From Allohahella sp002354735 (lineage in GTDB: Bacteria > Pseudomonadota > Gammaproteobacteria > Pseudomonadales > Oleiphilaceae): DNA of 64,000 nucleotides. Location: contig NZ_CP172312.1 in assembly GCF_047946665.1 (NCBI RefSeq), forward strand, positions 62,001 through 126,000, given 5' to 3'. The translations under genes and the position numbers were made by a program. How positions within the stretch are numbered: position 1 is the stretch's first letter; each line of letters starts with the position of its first letter. Below are positions 6,815-16,413 of the stretch, in pieces. A model generated the notes under the pieces. It ran no database searches and was not told the DNA's origin. It saw only the letters and a program-made list of their open reading frames with translations.

Positions 6815-8965
6815 ATGACCGTGTCTTCTGTTCCGGCGCATTGGCTTAACAGGCTCACCGGAAGCCTGCGTTCGCAGAGTTACAGCGACGTCATTCTGGC
6901 CTTCGGCGTAGTCGCGATCATCGCCTTGATGATCCTGCCGCTGCCGTTGTTCGTGGTCGACATTCTGGTGGCAGTGAACATTATCATCGCTGTGGCGATG
7001 GTGCTGTTGTCCATCTACGTACCTTCGCCATTGGCGTTCTCCAGCTTCCCCAGCGTGATACTGCTGACCACGCTGTTCAGGCTGTCTCTCTCGATCGCGA
7101 TCACGCGGCTCATTCTGCTCGATGCCGACGCTGGCGATATCATCGAAACCTTCGGCAATCTTGTCGTTGGCGGCAACATGGTTGTCGGCTTTGTCGTCTT
7201 CCTCATCATTACCGTGGTGCAGTTCATCGTGATTGCCAAGGGTGCCGAGCGGGTCGCTGAGGTGGCTGCACGATTTTCGCTAGATGCCATGCCTGGCAAA
7301 CAGCTTTCGATAGATTCGGACCTGCGTTCGGGGCTGATCGAAAAGGAAGAGGCGAAAGCAAAACGCCGCCGTCTCGAACAGGAAAGCCAGTTGCACGGCG
7401 CGCTCGATGGCGCCATGAAGTTCGTCAAGGGCGACGCCATCGCTGGCATCGTCATACTCATCGTGAACATTCTTGGCGGTCTGACCATTGGTGTGCTGCA
7501 GCGAGGCATGCCCATAGGCGAAGCCGTTTCTACCTATAGCGTGCTGACGATAGGTGACGGTCTGGTCGCACAGATTCCGGCCCTGCTCACATCGATCGCA
7601 GCTGGCATGCTGATCACGCGCACATCTGGCGACGATTCTCGCTCCAATCTTGCTCAGGAAATCGGTTTCCAGTTTTTCGCCTTCCCACGCATTACTGTTC
7701 TGGCAGGCGTTCTGTCGCTGCTGCTTGCTATTGTCCCAGGCTTTCCGTCCCTCGTGTTTTTGCTCATGGGTGTGGCCTTGTTGACGGCAAGTGTGCTTCG
7801 CCAGCCGCCAGCATTCCTGCGCAGTCGTATTCCCAGCCTCGAAGCCCGCTACCAGCGGACCGCAGTCAGAATTAAGCCAGTGGAGCCGGATAATCTGCAG
7901 CCGCCCGCGGCCGTCGTGCTCTGGGTCCATCCCGGTCTTAACCTGCATTTCGATAACCAGACCCTGCTCATGACGGCTACTGCGGCCGTGAACGATGTTC
8001 GCGAGCGCTACGGTGTGCCGGTGCCGGTTCCAGTCATCAGGGAGGACACCAAACTGGGCGCAGGGGGATACCTGCTGGAGGCGCATGGAATGCGGATCGG
8101 TCGCGGCAGCCTGCCGACGGAAAGCCTGGCCCAGGATGTGTATTTCCTTCATGCGGCTACTGCCCCCGGTCTCACCAATGAGAGCTCCGCGCAGCCGGTC
8201 AGCGGAACAGAGCTGGTGCTCGCCCCTGATTTTTCGCCTCAAATGGCCGGCAATTGGCAGCAGGGCATCGCAGCAAGCGGTGATGCGGAGACGCTGTCGC
8301 CGGGCGAAAGGTTACAGCCTCTGGACACTCTGCGCCGCCATCTCTGTCTGGCTATGCTCAGGCAATTGCCCCTCTTCCTAGGCGTTCAGGAAACGGCAAC
8401 TCTGGTCAATAACTGGTCTGGCCAATACCCCGACCTCATCAAGGAAATGCTGCGCGCCGTGCCGCCACAGCGACTAACAGAAGTGCTCAAGCGCCTATTG
8501 CAGGAAGGCGTCTCGATCAGAAATCTGCGCGATATCTTCGAAGCGGTGTCCATTGCTGGCGCTCGTGAAGCCGATGTTGGTTTATTGACCGAACAGGTCC
8601 GTCTAAGTGTAAGACGTCAGCTCGGTGATCAATACGGCGGCATGGATCGCATGCTTTATGCCTTGCTGGTCCATCCCGAGCTTGAAGACAAAGTTCATCA
8701 GGCAATTCGCAACAGTAAGGTTCAGGCATCAGCGTCGGTTTCGCCTGATCTGTATCAGAAGATATCTGGCAGTCTGCGCGAACTGTTGGTTGCTGCTCAC
8801 GATAAGGTGCCAGTCGGGCAGCAGCCCGTGGTGCTGTGTTCACCAGAAGTCCGCCGATATTTCCGCGCCTTGCTGGAAGAAGAGTTTTTCAATTTGCCCG
8901 TGCTGTCCTATCAGGAACTGATAGGTGAGTTGCGCATTCAACAACTGGGTCAGATTAACGCATGA
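6815..8965 (+). CDS. sctV: T3SS major export apparatus protein SctV
   Basis: This 716-aa protein is the YscV/HrcV/InvA/FlhA-family export gate. The N-terminal half has about eight membrane segments. The cytosolic FHIPEP signature is clear at about residue 150 (RVAEVAARFSLDAMPGKQLS followed by IDSDLR). The C-terminal half is the soluble domain that forms the nonameric ring receiving substrates from the sorting platform. The ATG at 6815 is preceded by a good GGAGG. It starts the rightward T3SS operon and overlaps sctC by 4 bp. Confidence 0.97.
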   Translation: MTVSSVPAHWLNRLTGSLRSQSYSDVILAFGVVAIIALMILPLPLFVVDILVAVNIIIAVAMVLLSIYVPSPLAFSSFPSVILLTTLFRLSLSIAITRLILLDADAGDIIETFGNLVVGGNMVVGFVVFLIITVVQFIVIAKGAERVAEVAARFSLDAMPGKQLSIDSDLRSGLIEKEEAKAKRRRLEQESQLHGALDGAMKFVKGDAIAGIVILIVNILGGLTIGVLQRGMPIGEAVSTYSVLTIGDGLVAQIPALLTSIAAGMLITRTSGDDSRSNLAQEIGFQFFAFPRITVLAGVLSLLLAIVPGFPSLVFLLMGVALLTASVLRQPPAFLRSRIPSLEARYQRTAVRIKPVEPDNLQPPAAVVLWVHPGLNLHFDNQTLLMTATAAVNDVRERYGVPVPVPVIREDTKLGAGGYLLEAHGMRIGRGSLPTESLAQDVYFLHAATAPGLTNESSAQPVSGTELVLAPDFSPQMAGNWQQGIAASGDAETLSPGERLQPLDTLRRHLCLAMLRQLPLFLGVQETATLVNNWSGQYPDLIKEMLRAVPPQRLTEVLKRLLQEGVSIRNLRDIFEAVSIAGAREADVGLLTEQVRLSVRRQLGDQYGGMDRMLYALLVHPELEDKVHQAIRNSKVQASASVSPDLYQKISGSLRELLVAAHDKVPVGQQPVVLCSPEVRRYFRALLEEEFFNLPVLSYQELIGELRIQQLGQINA

Positions 8966-10758
8966 ATCGCTGTATCATTCTTGTCACACTCATCGTGATG
9001 GCGCTGTCCGCTCGCGCGACTGCTGCCATCACTGCGCTCGAAGGTCGGGCAGAGACCACCTACCAGCTGGAAAACGAGCCACTCAAAGACTTCCTGCGCG
9101 ACTTCCTCAGTGACCACGGCCTTCGCGCTGTGCTGAGCCCACAGCTGAACAACGAATCACGACGACTAGCCGGCACACGCAGCGGCACGCCCAACGAGAT
9201 TTTCAGTAGCATCCTCGCGTCCAACGGTCTCATGGCTTACGAAGACGGGCTGTCGGTCTACATCTATCTCGCTGAGGAATCACGGCGTGAATTCGTCATG
9301 ATTCCACCGGAAAAGATCGTATTGCTGCAGCGCAGCCTGCGCAGGATGACGCTCGACGATGAAGAGAGCTTCACCCGCACCGACCCCGCCACAGGTGTGG
9401 TGGAAATTGTCGGCGCCCCGCGGTACGTAGAGCAGGTGATGCGGCTGGCTAACATCGTACTGGATCGACCCGCCGATGCAGCCAGCCATGAAATGGTGTT
9501 CCACTACTTTCCGCTGAAGTATGCATGGGCAACGGACCGTAGCTTCAATGTCGGTATCCGCGAAGTCACAGTCGCAGGGGTGGCTTCTGTTCTGCAACAG
9601 GTGCTGATGGGGGGCACCGTACCCAGCAAGCAGCCAGTGCTGATGTCGAATTCAGTCAAGCGACTCAGCGATGATTCGTCGTCGAATGGACCTCTCCAGC
9701 AGTATTCGCTGGATCCTGAGACTGAGCACTCAGCAAATCCGCCTTTGCGCCGGCCAACCGAGCGATCATCTGAAGATATGGCCGCTGATGGCACGCTCGC
9801 GCTAGCTGAACAGGTTCCAGCCATCGTCGCCAGCGGTCAGCAGAACGCTGTCATCGTGCGCGACTATGCCCACCGAATTCCGCTCTATAAGGATCTTATC
9901 GCCTCGCTCGATACACCCAGCCAGATTGTCGAGATAGAGGCAACCATCATCGACGTGAACACTGACAAGCTTCGCAACCTCGGCATCGACTGGCGCTTTT
10001 CCAGCAACGAGAGTAACGGGGAGGTCATGTTTGGTCGGGATACTGTGAAACAGAATTTCGTTGAGACGCTGGCTGGCACCAATGTATCCGTCCTGGACCA
10101 AATTCCGGGCTTCCAGATCGGCGCCATCATCGGTGACGAGAATCAGTTCATTGCCCGGATCAACGCGCTACAGGAGGAGGGCGTCGTGTCGGTGGCCTCA
10201 CGACCAAAGGTCGTCACCCTGAACGATCTTGAAGCAGTCATCGAAAGCAGTACGTCCTTCTATATTCCGGTGAGCGGTGCCTATGAGGTCGATCTCTTCC
10301 AGGTGCTGACCGGCACGATGTTACGGGTTACGCCACATCTCATCGAGCACGACTGGGGCAAGCAGATTCGTCTCATTGTCGGTATCGAGGATGGCTCGGT
10401 AACCGGTTTCAATGATGGTACACCGGTCACCACCCGTCATGCCGTGACCACCCAGGCGCTGGTGAACACCGGGCACAGTCTGCTGCTGGGTGGACTGGTG
10501 CGCGACGAGCAGCAGGAGTCTGAATTTAAAGTGCCCTGGCTGGGAGATATCCCCTTGCTGGGCGCGCTGTTTACGGTCGAATCGAAGAGTAATGGCCAGT
10601 CCGAAAGGCTGTTTCTGATTACACCAAGGATCGTAGCGCCAGATGGCAGCGATCAATCGGATACCGACAGGATATCTCACCGTCGGCCCAAACCTGATAA
10701 GGATTGTAAGGGAGACTGTATAGATGAGTTCAATGACGAATACGCTCTCATGTTCTGA
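8962..10758 (+). CDS. sctC: T3SS outer-membrane secretin SctC
   Basis: This is the YscC/HrcC/InvG-family secretin (598 aa). It begins with a signal peptide ending near ARATAAI, followed by N0/N1/N3-type domains. The secretin domain spans about residues 310-560: VEIEATIIDVNTDKLRNLG, then VASRPKVVTLND, and the C-terminal LLLGGLVRDEQQ plus VPWLGDIPLLGALF hallmarks. The ATG overlaps the sctV stop (ATGA). A short polar tail rich in Asp and Lys follows the last beta strand and may be the pilotin-binding end. It ends inside the start of sctD. Confidence 0.96.
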   Translation: MNRCIILVTLIVMALSARATAAITALEGRAETTYQLENEPLKDFLRDFLSDHGLRAVLSPQLNNESRRLAGTRSGTPNEIFSSILASNGLMAYEDGLSVYIYLAEESRREFVMIPPEKIVLLQRSLRRMTLDDEESFTRTDPATGVVEIVGAPRYVEQVMRLANIVLDRPADAASHEMVFHYFPLKYAWATDRSFNVGIREVTVAGVASVLQQVLMGGTVPSKQPVLMSNSVKRLSDDSSSNGPLQQYSLDPETEHSANPPLRRPTERSSEDMAADGTLALAEQVPAIVASGQQNAVIVRDYAHRIPLYKDLIASLDTPSQIVEIEATIIDVNTDKLRNLGIDWRFSSNESNGEVMFGRDTVKQNFVETLAGTNVSVLDQIPGFQIGAIIGDENQFIARINALQEEGVVSVASRPKVVTLNDLEAVIESSTSFYIPVSGAYEVDLFQVLTGTMLRVTPHLIEHDWGKQIRLIVGIEDGSVTGFNDGTPVTTRHAVTTQALVNTGHSLLLGGLVRDEQQESEFKVPWLGDIPLLGALFTVESKSNGQSERLFLITPRIVAPDGSDQSDTDRISHRRPKPDKDCKGDCIDEFNDEYALMF

Positions 10759-11770
10759 CGGGGCAGCGACTGGGCTGCTTGCCGAATATTGCTATGCCTT
10801 GACGGTGACCTCCGGTCTCCACGCCGGCGCCAGGGCCGAGGTGAGTGGTGCATCGCTCACGAGTATCGGTGCATCTGATGAGTGCGATCTCGTGCTTACC
10901 GACGAGACCGTGGCAGCCCGCCACTGCATGATCGGTCAGTTGGGACAGGCGATTTTCATTAAATCCCTGGAGGGCGTGCTCACTGTCGATGGCCGCACTC
11001 TGGCCACAGGCGAGCAGGTGGTGGTGAAGCAGGATGCCATCTTGGGCATCGGCAGTGTCGCGGTCGGCTTGAAGCTTATCCGTGTCAACAACACCGCTCG
11101 CTCTGTGTCGAAGGCTGGTCAGAACCGCTGGCTTTTGATGTATCCACTGGCACTGATGGCAGGTGTCGCGCTGCTGTGGACCACCTATACACAGGTGTAT
11201 GCGAAGAGTGCGACCAATGGTCGCGAAGTAGGTCTCTTCTCAGTTGGTGCCAAAGTGGATGATGAGGCGACTTCTGTTCGAAACAAAAAGCCAGTTATCG
11301 ACGCAGCTGTAGAGCAGACCTTGCCAGTTGATGAAGCTGTGGAGGACGGCGCTGATTTGTCTCGACTGGCCGGCCAGGTCGCTGAAATATTCAGGCTATC
11401 GGGCTTTCCGGTTCAGGCCGAGGCGCTTTCACCGGGCGTTATACAGGTGAGCGGGCATTTCGACGACCCAGCTGACGCCGAGCGCATCATCCGCTCGCGC
11501 GCACTGCGTGAGGTAAAGGCGCTCAAGCAGGTCAGGGTGATGAACACTGCTGGCGCCGAGCTGGTCGACGAGCCCATTGAGGCGCAGAAGATTGTGCGGC
11601 TGGCGGCTGGTGACGACCCCTACCTGGTCACCGCCGACGGCGCCCGATACTACCCAGGGGCACGCTTGAGCAATGGATTTGAAATCGCAAGTATCGATAG
11701 TCAGCAGATACGACTGGTGTCCGATACAGGTGAGGAACGCGAGCTTGGTGCCGGCGCTGTTCTGGAGTAG
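10724..11770 (+). CDS. sctD: T3SS inner-membrane ring protein SctD
   Basis: This is the YscD/HrpQ/PrgH-type outer component of the inner-membrane ring (348 aa). It has a cytoplasmic FHA-like domain at about residues 20-115 (GASDECDLVLTDETVAARHC), a single transmembrane helix near residues 137-157 (LLMYPLALMAGVALLW), and a periplasmic ring-building domain (VIQVSGHFDDPADAERIIRS). Two Met codons are possible at the start (10724 or 10733); both overlap the end of sctC. A gap of about 90 bp follows before the needle-like gene. Confidence 0.88.
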   Translation: MSSMTNTLSCSDGAATGLLAEYCYALTVTSGLHAGARAEVSGASLTSIGASDECDLVLTDETVAARHCMIGQLGQAIFIKSLEGVLTVDGRTLATGEQVVVKQDAILGIGSVAVGLKLIRVNNTARSVSKAGQNRWLLMYPLALMAGVALLWTTYTQVYAKSATNGREVGLFSVGAKVDDEATSVRNKKPVIDAAVEQTLPVDEAVEDGADLSRLAGQVAEIFRLSGFPVQAEALSPGVIQVSGHFDDPADAERIIRSRALREVKALKQVRVMNTAGAELVDEPIEAQKIVRLAAGDDPYLVTADGARYYPGARLSNGFEIASIDSQQIRLVSDTGEERELGAGAVLE

Positions 11771-11861
11771 GAGGCATGGCCGACAAGTAATGAGTCGGCG
11801 TCTTACAGGCACAAATGGAATTGCATGAGAAACGTCAATCACGTTCAAAGAGGAACTACCC

Positions 11862-12185
11862 ATGTATGACAACACTATCCTGAATTCTGCAGTGCAGGCC
11901 AATACTGCAGTCGTGACCGGTGGCTCCACCAAGAATCGCCAGGCTTCGACTGGAGAAGTCGGCAGCTGGTATGAAGCCATGGCCAAGGCCTGGGGCCAGA
12001 CTCTTGATGGTCAGGCCAACCGCATCACCGAACTGTCCGATAAGGTGGGCACTGCTGGTCATGACAATCCACAGACCATCACCATGTTGACTGCGGCGAG
12101 CATGAAGATGCAGTTCCTCTCCAGCAATGCCAGCACCTCGACCACAAGCGTTGGCCAGGCCCTGGAAACACTCGCCCGGAAATAA
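11862..12185 (+). CDS. sctF: T3SS needle-like subunit (SctF-like)
   Basis: This small, all-helical, Ser/Thr-rich protein (107 aa) has no signal peptide and sits where the needle gene belongs, before sctI. Two helices are predicted: residues 33-60 (WYEAMAKAWGQTLDGQANRI) and 67-107, which begins with DNP and ends LETLARK. The DNP-helix, Ser/Thr turn and helix-Leu-Lys tail match the needle-family layout by eye, although overall similarity to known SctF is weak. The C-terminal motif MKMQFLS is repeated in the 302-aa protein at 28491, marking the two as paralogous filament-type proteins. GAGGA precedes the ATG. Confidence 0.68.
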   Translation: MYDNTILNSAVQANTAVVTGGSTKNRQASTGEVGSWYEAMAKAWGQTLDGQANRITELSDKVGTAGHDNPQTITMLTAASMKMQFLSSNASTSTTSVGQALETLARK

Positions 12186-12264
12186 GGTTGACAGTGCCTG
12201 CCATGCACTCAAGCGCAGCAGATGGCTGCTGCGCGCCTATTGTTCCATTTGAGAGGATGCATCA

Positions 12265-12663
12265 ATGACAGATGCCATTGCAGCTATGAGTTTCGATCTT
12301 GTCATGCCGGCAGGACAGGCTGCACCCGATGCCACTGCACAGGCTTCGGTCTACGACATTAGCCGATTCGAGGCCGCATTCGAGAAAGTTGCTGACAAGC
12401 CCACGACGGCCGAGGCTGTCGAGACAGCTGGCGACAGTCCGTTCAAGGCGGCGTTCAAGGCGCTTGACTCACTGAACGGCGGGGTCGAGAGCGTAGGCCA
12501 GGAAGCCATGCGCATCCTTGGCAACAAGGCTGAAATGTCGCCAAGTGAGATGATTGGCCTGACGATGAAGGCCCACCACTTTCTGTTTCAGAGTCAGCTG
12601 ACCGCGAATATCGCCAACAAGTCCTCTGAAGGACTCCAGCAGTTATTCAGGCAGCAGGGATGA
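12265..12663 (+). CDS. sctI: T3SS inner rod protein SctI (HrpB2-like)
   Basis: This 132-aa protein has the inner-rod signature at its C-terminus: EMIGLTMKAHHFLFQSQLTA, then NIANKSSEGLQQLFRQQ. It resembles HrpB2 of plant-associated T3SS more than PscI/EscI. The N-terminal half is low-complexity (Ala/Asp/Glu). The rod anchors the needle in the inner-membrane complex. GAGAGG lies ahead of the ATG, and the stop overlaps the sctJ start (ATGA), placing it in the compact I-J-K-L-N-O-P stretch. Confidence 0.88.
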   Translation: MTDAIAAMSFDLVMPAGQAAPDATAQASVYDISRFEAAFEKVADKPTTAEAVETAGDSPFKAAFKALDSLNGGVESVGQEAMRILGNKAEMSPSEMIGLTMKAHHFLFQSQLTANIANKSSEGLQQLFRQQG

Positions 12664-13298
12664 CCCGAGTTCGTTTGATCGCGTTGGTGCTGTCGAGCCT
12701 GCTGCTGGCTGGCTGCCAGGACCCGGAGCTCTACAGCAACCTCGATGAGCAGCAGGCCAATGAAGTCGAGGCTGCGCTGCTGAGTCGAGGTATCGAAGCC
12801 AGGAAAGTTCGTGCTGAAAAAGGCGAAGCCTTCCTCATCACGGTACCTCGCGAAGATATTCCCGACGCTATGGCAACGCTGACTAATCTTGGCCTCCCAC
12901 GTCATGCCAATCCATCGATGGGCGATATCTTCAAGAAGGAAGGCTTTGTGTCGTCCCCGACGGAGGAGCGTGCGCGGTATCTGCACGCCTTGTCGCAGGA
13001 ACTCGCGACAACACTGATGCAGATTGATGGCGTCGTCACGGCTCGTGTCCATGTAGCCCTGCCGGACAAGCACGTCCTCCAGGAAGATGTCGATTCCGCC
13101 TCTGTTTCTGTCGTTATTATTCAGCAGCCTGGCGCTGACCTGTCCGGCTACGAGACCGACATCAAGGCCATAATTACTGATGGTGTCGAAGGACTCAATG
13201 ACGTCAATCGGGTGACTGTGCGCTTCTTTTCCCGCGAGCTCCGTCAGGCCGCGGCGGAAGCTGAAACACCCTTGGCCATGGGTGCGGTGGAGCGATGA
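12660..13298 (+). CDS. sctJ: T3SS inner-membrane ring lipoprotein SctJ
   Basis: This is the YscJ/HrcJ/PrgK-family lipoprotein (212 aa). It has a lipobox (LLLAGC, Cys about residue 19) followed by QDPELYSNLDEQQANEVEAA and the ring domain with ALPDKHVLQED. The usual C-terminal transmembrane helix seen in YscJ, HrcJ and PrgK is absent: the protein ends in a short charged tail (RQAAAEAETPLAMGAVER). EscJ-type proteins are also short, so this need not mean a defect. It overlaps sctI and sctK by 4 bp each. Confidence 0.95.
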   Translation: MTRVRLIALVLSSLLLAGCQDPELYSNLDEQQANEVEAALLSRGIEARKVRAEKGEAFLITVPREDIPDAMATLTNLGLPRHANPSMGDIFKKEGFVSSPTEERARYLHALSQELATTLMQIDGVVTARVHVALPDKHVLQEDVDSASVSVVIIQQPGADLSGYETDIKAIITDGVEGLNDVNRVTVRFFSRELRQAAAEAETPLAMGAVER

Positions 13299-13990
13299 AC
13301 GCAGCATGTGTCGAGCAGCTCCTGGCTGAGTGTCATCCAGACTGGACAGGTTTTTCCGCCGAACTCATGAGTGCTGCAGTGCGGTCTTCGCTGGGGCGGC
13401 GCACGCTGTTGAACAAGCTGGCGCCTCGTTTCCGCGCCCTTCAGCGGCTCGATAAGTCGACAAAAGACGTGTCGCCAGGCGAGAACTATGCCCTCCTGTC
13501 CCGCACGAGCTGGTTGCCGGCGGGTACGCTGATGAGCAGGTTGACGACCCTCGGCGCCTGCTTCTACCTGCAACAGATCTGTGCCGAAATACGGCGCCAG
13601 CAGGTCGCGGAGTGGAAGGCCGTTCTTGGGGCGGAGCATTATCGGCTCATGATCCAGAATGTCAGATCATGTATTAGCGAGAACCTGAGCCTGCCGAATG
13701 CGCAGCTCAGCCCGGTTTCTCAAGTGGAACTGCTCAGTCACTGCGTTGAAACCCGTCAGTCCATTCTCGCCGGCTACGGTTTGTTCACAATGCTCGCAGT
13801 GGCAAAAACCCTGGCGCCGAGCGTGGAAACTTTCGACGAGTTGAGCATGCGCCTGGGTTCGTTATTTCCACCGAACAGTCTGACGCAGTGGCTCGAGACC
13901 GCCTCACCCGCTGAGGAAAAGCTATGCGAGCAGACGAGTTGCATTCTGGCGCTCTGGCGATCGGAAAACAGCGCGAGTCTGAAAGCATGA
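13295..13990 (+). CDS. sctK: T3SS sorting-platform protein, SctK/HrpB4-like
   Basis: The product (231 aa) is soluble, helical and weakly conserved. It lies between sctJ and sctL, the position of HrpB4/YscK in related operons. SctK is the pod component that links the SctQ ring to SctD. No catalytic motif is seen. Overlap with sctJ (4 bp) and sctL (ATGA) shows translational coupling. The assignment rests mainly on position and size. Confidence 0.7.
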   Translation: MNAACVEQLLAECHPDWTGFSAELMSAAVRSSLGRRTLLNKLAPRFRALQRLDKSTKDVSPGENYALLSRTSWLPAGTLMSRLTTLGACFYLQQICAEIRRQQVAEWKAVLGAEHYRLMIQNVRSCISENLSLPNAQLSPVSQVELLSHCVETRQSILAGYGLFTMLAVAKTLAPSVETFDELSMRLGSLFPPNSLTQWLETASPAEEKLCEQTSCILALWRSENSASLKA

Positions 13991-14634
13991 GTGCCCATTT
14001 TGCAGTGGCCGATACTCAAGCACTGACGCTGAAAATCCGTGGCCGTCGGATTACAGCAGCCGACTACTTGCAGTGGCAGCAAGCCAGCGAGGCACTTGAG
14101 ACCGCTAACACCGTGTTGGCCGAAGCGAGAGCAGAAGCTGTTCGCATCCGCGAAACCGCCCAGCGTGATGGCCACCAGGCAGGCGTCGAGCTCGCATTCA
14201 AGGAACTCATGGTTCCGATACTTGATGCAAAGCGGGAGGCCCGCAAGGTCCTGGATGCGAGTGCACCCCAGCTGGTCGATCTGGCGGAGCGCATGATACG
14301 CAGAATACTCCCGCGGCTCGATCAGGACGCGGTGGTCCGTGAGCTGCTGCAGAGCGCGCTGGCAGAGCTGAACGACGAACAGCAGATTCTCGTACGCGTT
14401 CACCCAGAACATCTTGAGCAGACCACAGACATCGTAAGCGAATGGCAGCGCCAGTCCGGCTACAGCCGGGCCGCGAGTACCGAGTCAGATAAAGCTCTGC
14501 CAGCCTATCACTGCGTTATCAAGTCCGAGCTGGGCGAGGTTCATCTCGGCTTCGAACAACAGTTGTCACGGCTATCGCAGGCAGCGCTGAGTGCGGCCAA
14601 TCAAACCAGGGTGGACGATGTCACTTCCCTTTGA
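13987..14634 (+). CDS. sctL: T3SS ATPase stator SctL
   Basis: This is the HrcL/YscL/FliH-type regulator that connects the ATPase to the sorting platform. I choose the ATG at 13987, which overlaps the sctK stop, giving 215 aa; a longer in-frame start at 13924 would lie inside sctK. The N-terminal half is a coiled coil (about residues 30-80, SEALETANTVLAEARAEAVR). The C-terminal part has the stator-like domain with VRVHPEHLEQ and a conserved GEVHLGFEQQL near the end. It overlaps sctN by 17 bp. Confidence 0.88.
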   Translation: MSAHFAVADTQALTLKIRGRRITAADYLQWQQASEALETANTVLAEARAEAVRIRETAQRDGHQAGVELAFKELMVPILDAKREARKVLDASAPQLVDLAERMIRRILPRLDQDAVVRELLQSALAELNDEQQILVRVHPEHLEQTTDIVSEWQRQSGYSRAASTESDKALPAYHCVIKSELGEVHLGFEQQLSRLSQAALSAANQTRVDDVTSL

Positions 14635-15931
14635 GTCGATACTCGAGCAGATCAGCACTGCCGATCTGGCTGAGCGGAGAGGCAAGGTCGTCGAGGCCTA
14701 TGGCACGCTTATCAAGGTGACTGGCATCCAGGCCCGACTCGGTGATTTGTGCGAGCTCCGCAGCAAGTCAGGCGGCGTCAGTCTCAAGGCCGAGGTGGTC
14801 GGCTTGCGTGATCGCCAGACCTGGCTCGCGCCGCTCGGTCCGCTCGAAGGTGTTTCCACCGATATGGAGGTGATCGTCAGCGATGCGCGTGCAGATATCG
14901 GCCTTGATGAGCGGATTCTCGGCAGAACGCTCGATGCTTTCCTCGAGCCCATTGACGGTGGACCCGTCTATACCTGGCGCGATCGCGTGCCCCTGTACCG
15001 TGCCACGCCAAACCCGCTGAAACGGCTGCCGGTCGACAAGGTGCTACCTTCCGGGGTGCGTGCCATCGACGGCCTCACGCCGGTCGGGCTCGGGCAGCGA
15101 GTCGGCATCTTCGCAGTGGCTGGCGGCGGCAAAAGTACACTACTGGGTATGCTGGCGAAAGGCGCCGAAGCCGATGTGAATGTTATCGTGCTGGTCGGCG
15201 AGCGGGGCCGTGAAGTTCACGAGTTCATTCACGACACGCTTGGTGAAGCAGGTCTGCGCAAGAGTGTGCTCATAGTCGCGACCTCGGATCGACCCGCGCT
15301 CGAGCGCTGCCGGGCGGCCTATGTAGGTACCGCTATCGCTGAATATTTTCGAGATCGCGGCAAGCGTGTGGTGCTGATGATGGATTCGGTGACTCGTTAC
15401 GCCCGCGCGCTGCGTGACATTGGTCTTGCGCTCGGTGAGCCGCCTGCTCGGCGAGGCTACACACCATCTGTATTTGCGCAGCTGCCACGACTGTTCGAGC
15501 GTGCCGGAAACAACGAGTTTGGCTACATCACCGCGTTTTATACGGTACTGATCGAAGATGAACAGGAAGGCGACGATCCACTCGCAGAAGAAGTGCGTTC
15601 ACTGCTCGACGGCCATATCTATCTCTCTCGAAAACTGGCTACCGAAGGGCAGTACCCCGCCATCGACGTGCTGGTGAGTGCAAGCCGGCTGTTCGGTCGC
15701 ATCGCTACGCCGGAGCACATCGAAGCTGCCCGGGTCTTCCGCTCCTTGCTGGCCAAGTACCGCGAGATCGAATTGCTCGTAAGAGTTGGCGAATACGTCA
15801 AAGGCGCTGATCGCGAGGCCGATAGCGCGCTCGAAAAAATCGGGCGCATCAGAGACTTTCTCAAGCAGCGTTCAGACAATCTGCTGCCCTTCGATGACAT
15901 CATCGGTCAGCTTCGTCAGGTGGTGTCATGA
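14618..15931 (+). CDS. sctN: T3SS ATPase SctN
   Basis: This is the hexameric YscN/HrcN-type ATPase that unfolds and releases substrates from chaperones (437 aa from ATG 14618; a start at 14591 is less likely). The P-loop is AVAGGGKSTLL, Walker B lies in RVVLMMDSVTRYARALRD, and the alpha/beta F1-type signature PPARRGYTPSVFAQLPRL follows. The N-terminal barrel and C-terminal helical domain are complete, so the enzyme should be active. Stop overlaps sctO by 4 bp. Confidence 0.97.
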   Translation: MSLPFESILEQISTADLAERRGKVVEAYGTLIKVTGIQARLGDLCELRSKSGGVSLKAEVVGLRDRQTWLAPLGPLEGVSTDMEVIVSDARADIGLDERILGRTLDAFLEPIDGGPVYTWRDRVPLYRATPNPLKRLPVDKVLPSGVRAIDGLTPVGLGQRVGIFAVAGGGKSTLLGMLAKGAEADVNVIVLVGERGREVHEFIHDTLGEAGLRKSVLIVATSDRPALERCRAAYVGTAIAEYFRDRGKRVVLMMDSVTRYARALRDIGLALGEPPARRGYTPSVFAQLPRLFERAGNNEFGYITAFYTVLIEDEQEGDDPLAEEVRSLLDGHIYLSRKLATEGQYPAIDVLVSASRLFGRIATPEHIEAARVFRSLLAKYREIELLVRVGEYVKGADREADSALEKIGRIRDFLKQRSDNLLPFDDIIGQLRQVVS

Positions 15932-16413
15932 GCCAGGCGCTTGCTCAGATCAGTGATATCGAACGCCTGCGCGAGATCAAACTGACGCGTGCGGAGCAGC
16001 GTGTCGATGCCGCTCGTCAGGCCATGCTCGAGGCTCAACAAGGCCTGGAAGCGGGGTTGTCGGCAGCGCAGACCCTGCAGGAAGCCTATCGGCGCGAAGC
16101 CACACGCCTGGTCTCGCGCATAGGTCCCGCCTTCGATGGACTTGGTTTGCAACGCCAGGCAGGCGCTCTGGCACAGGCTGGCAGCGAAGTGCGCGTGCAA
16201 CAGGACAAGCTTGCTGCGCTGCGTCAGCAGCTGAACGCCAGCGAGCAGTTGCTTGAGCAGGCTCGAAACCATTGTCAGCAGGTTCGAGCCCAGCTCACGG
16301 CCATACAATGGCAGAAGAAAGACATTCGCGCTCAGCTGAAGAAAGACCAGCAGCGCCGTGCTGAAGTGGCCAGTGAGGAACTCTTCGTGCAGGCTCTGGG
16401 AAGAAGATCATGA
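15928..16413 (+). CDS. sctO: T3SS stalk protein SctO
   Basis: This 161-aa protein is almost entirely an Arg/Gln/Glu-rich coiled coil, the layout of YscO/HrpB7/FliJ stalk proteins that sit in the ATPase central pore and contact SctV. No sequence signature exists for this family, so the call rests on size, coiled coil and its place between sctN and sctP with 4-bp overlaps on both sides. Confidence 0.85.
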   Translation: MSQALAQISDIERLREIKLTRAEQRVDAARQAMLEAQQGLEAGLSAAQTLQEAYRREATRLVSRIGPAFDGLGLQRQAGALAQAGSEVRVQQDKLAALRQQLNASEQLLEQARNHCQQVRAQLTAIQWQKKDIRAQLKKDQQRRAEVASEELFVQALGRRS

